Below are positions 7,096-7,274 of a stretch of 7,274 bases of DNA, piece after piece. The translations under genes were made by a program, and so were the position numbers. The stretch lies in contig JBKJLF010000066.1 of assembly GCA_046597185.1 (NCBI GenBank), positions 1-7,274 on the forward strand, read 5' to 3'. Position 1 is the stretch's first letter, and each line of letters opens with the position of its first letter. This DNA comes from CAMBDR01 sp046597185 (GTDB taxonomy: Bacteria > Pseudomonadota > Gammaproteobacteria > Burkholderiales > Burkholderiaceae_D). The notes beneath the pieces were generated by a model. The model saw only the letters and a program-made list of their open reading frames with translations, had not been told where the DNA came from and ran no database searches.

Positions 7096-7097
7096 AA
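7084..7097 (+). repeat. Leader motif GAGGTTCGCGCAAA, copy 1
   Basis: A 14-bp sequence found identically again at 7170-7183, 86 bp downstream. This copy forms most of the right arm of the leader inverted repeat, so the core GGTTCGCGC exists three times in the leader, once inverted. Confidence 0.8.
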
Positions 7098-7165
7098 GGT
7101 AAGTGCTTGTTTTATATGAAGAAATTATTGGTGAACGAAAAATAGCATGAAAAAGAGACCAAGTT

Positions 7166-7195
7166 TTCGGAGGTTCGCGCAAAATGGGGTAAAAT
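7166..7195 (+). promoter_or_regulatory. Weak candidate promoter for the CRISPR array
   Basis: TAAAAT at 7190-7195 matches the -10 consensus in 5 of 6 bases. The best -35 at 18 bp is TTCGGA (7166-7171), only 3 of 6. Transcription would start near 7203, about 25 bases before the first repeat. Tentative, since the -35 is poor and overlaps a repeated motif that may have another role. Confidence 0.25.
7170..7183 (+). repeat. Leader motif GAGGTTCGCGCAAA, copy 2
   Basis: Exact second copy of the motif at 7084-7097, lying 43 bp before the proposed repeat start. The inverted partner seen with copy 1 is not present beside this copy. Confidence 0.8.
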
Positions 7196-7202
7196 CCCTT
7201 TT

Positions 7203-7226
7203 GCCTCAAGCGCTTGCGCGTGAGGC
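7203..7226 (+). repeat. Stem-loop at the leader-repeat junction
   Basis: GCCTCA (7203-7208) pairs with TGAGGC (7221-7226) around a 12-base loop. A perfect 10-bp palindrome, CAAGCGCTTG (7207-7216), overlaps it. The right arm ends exactly at the proposed repeat boundary, where new spacers would be inserted. Confidence 0.6.
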
Positions 7227-7274
7227 GTGACGCCCACAGTTGATCGTGGGCGAGGATTGAAACGAATTGGTTAT
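7227..7274 (+). CRISPR. Start of a CRISPR array: first repeat plus partial spacer
   Basis: One repeat is visible, proposed as 7227-7263 (37 nt). It starts GTGACGCCCAC and ends GAGGATTGAAAC. A perfect 7-bp palindrome, CGCCCAC (7231-7237) with GTGGGCG (7246-7252), encloses an 8-base loop. The ATTGAAAC end is the classic 3' end of repeats used by type I and III systems and would become the 8-nt crRNA 5' tag after Cas6 cleavage. Eleven bases of the first spacer (7264-7274) follow before the window ends. With a single copy the exact start (7226-7228) cannot be fixed. The array diverges from the cmr operon, which supports it supplying guides to this complex. Confidence 0.85.

Larger units (their letters stand above)
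6851..7226 (+). other. CRISPR leader region (gene-free)
   Basis: The stretch between the operon start and the first repeat has no convincing gene and is AT-richer than the cmr2-cmr6 genes. Its position directly upstream of a repeat whose 3' end points away from it identifies it as the leader: the ATTGAAAC end of the repeat faces the spacer, so the array is read on the plus strand. The half nearest the repeat carries an inverted repeat (7051-7095), a twice-repeated GAGGTTCGCGCAAA motif (7084-7097 and 7170-7183) and a stem-loop abutting the repeat (7203-7226). The half nearer cmr1 (6851-7050) shows only weak AT-rich palindromes. The exact left limit is unknown. Leaders normally hold the pre-crRNA promoter and the signals for spacer insertion. 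Confidence 0.75.

Overview
This window holds nearly all of a type III-B (Cmr) CRISPR-Cas effector operon on the minus strand, with the leader and first repeat of a CRISPR array on the plus strand at the right edge. Reading in the direction of transcription, right to left, the genes are cmr1, cmr2 (cas10), cmr3, cmr4, cmr5 and cmr6. Cmr6 runs off the left edge. All six were assigned from family motifs seen in the translated protein: RAMP glycine-rich loops, the Cas10 GGDD motif, the Cmr4 Asp and surrounding motif, the Cmr3 YVTREARLGIAR segment and the helical Cmr5.

The genes are packed as one transcription unit. cmr1 and cmr2 are 6 bp apart, cmr2/cmr3 overlap by ATGA, cmr3/cmr4 share one base in TAATG, cmr4/cmr5 overlap by ATGA and cmr5/cmr6 overlap by 11 bp. 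Together they would build the Cmr complex: Cmr2-Cmr3 at the crRNA 5' end, a Cmr4/Cmr5 double filament along the guide, and Cmr6-Cmr1 capping the far end. Cmr4 should cut bound target RNA at 6-nt steps. Cmr2 should make cyclic oligoadenylate (cOA), because its GGDD is intact. Cmr2 has no N-terminal HD nuclease domain, so any immune output beyond target RNA cleavage should depend on cOA-activated effectors, and none is encoded here. No cas6 or cas1/cas2 is present either. These may lie beyond the left edge after cmr6, past the array, or elsewhere.

Positions 6780-7226 form a 447-bp AT-richer gap with no convincing gene. Its left part carries a candidate promoter for cmr1. Its right part looks like an array leader: a 15-bp inverted repeat, a 14-bp motif occurring twice 86 bp apart, and a stem-loop ending exactly where the repeat is proposed to start. 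One repeat copy is visible (about 37 nt, internal 7-bp palindrome, ending ATTGAAAC), followed by 11 nt of spacer. Array and operon are therefore divergent.

Base composition (GC-rich cmr2-cmr6, clearly more AT-rich cmr1 and leader) and the style of the proteins suggest a proteobacterium, perhaps a betaproteobacterium. That is an inference; nothing here is a taxonomic marker. The system is a recognisable type III-B locus rather than a wholly new one. The points most worth a second look are the HD-less Cas10 without zinc-finger cysteines, the structured leader, and the unknown downstream effector.
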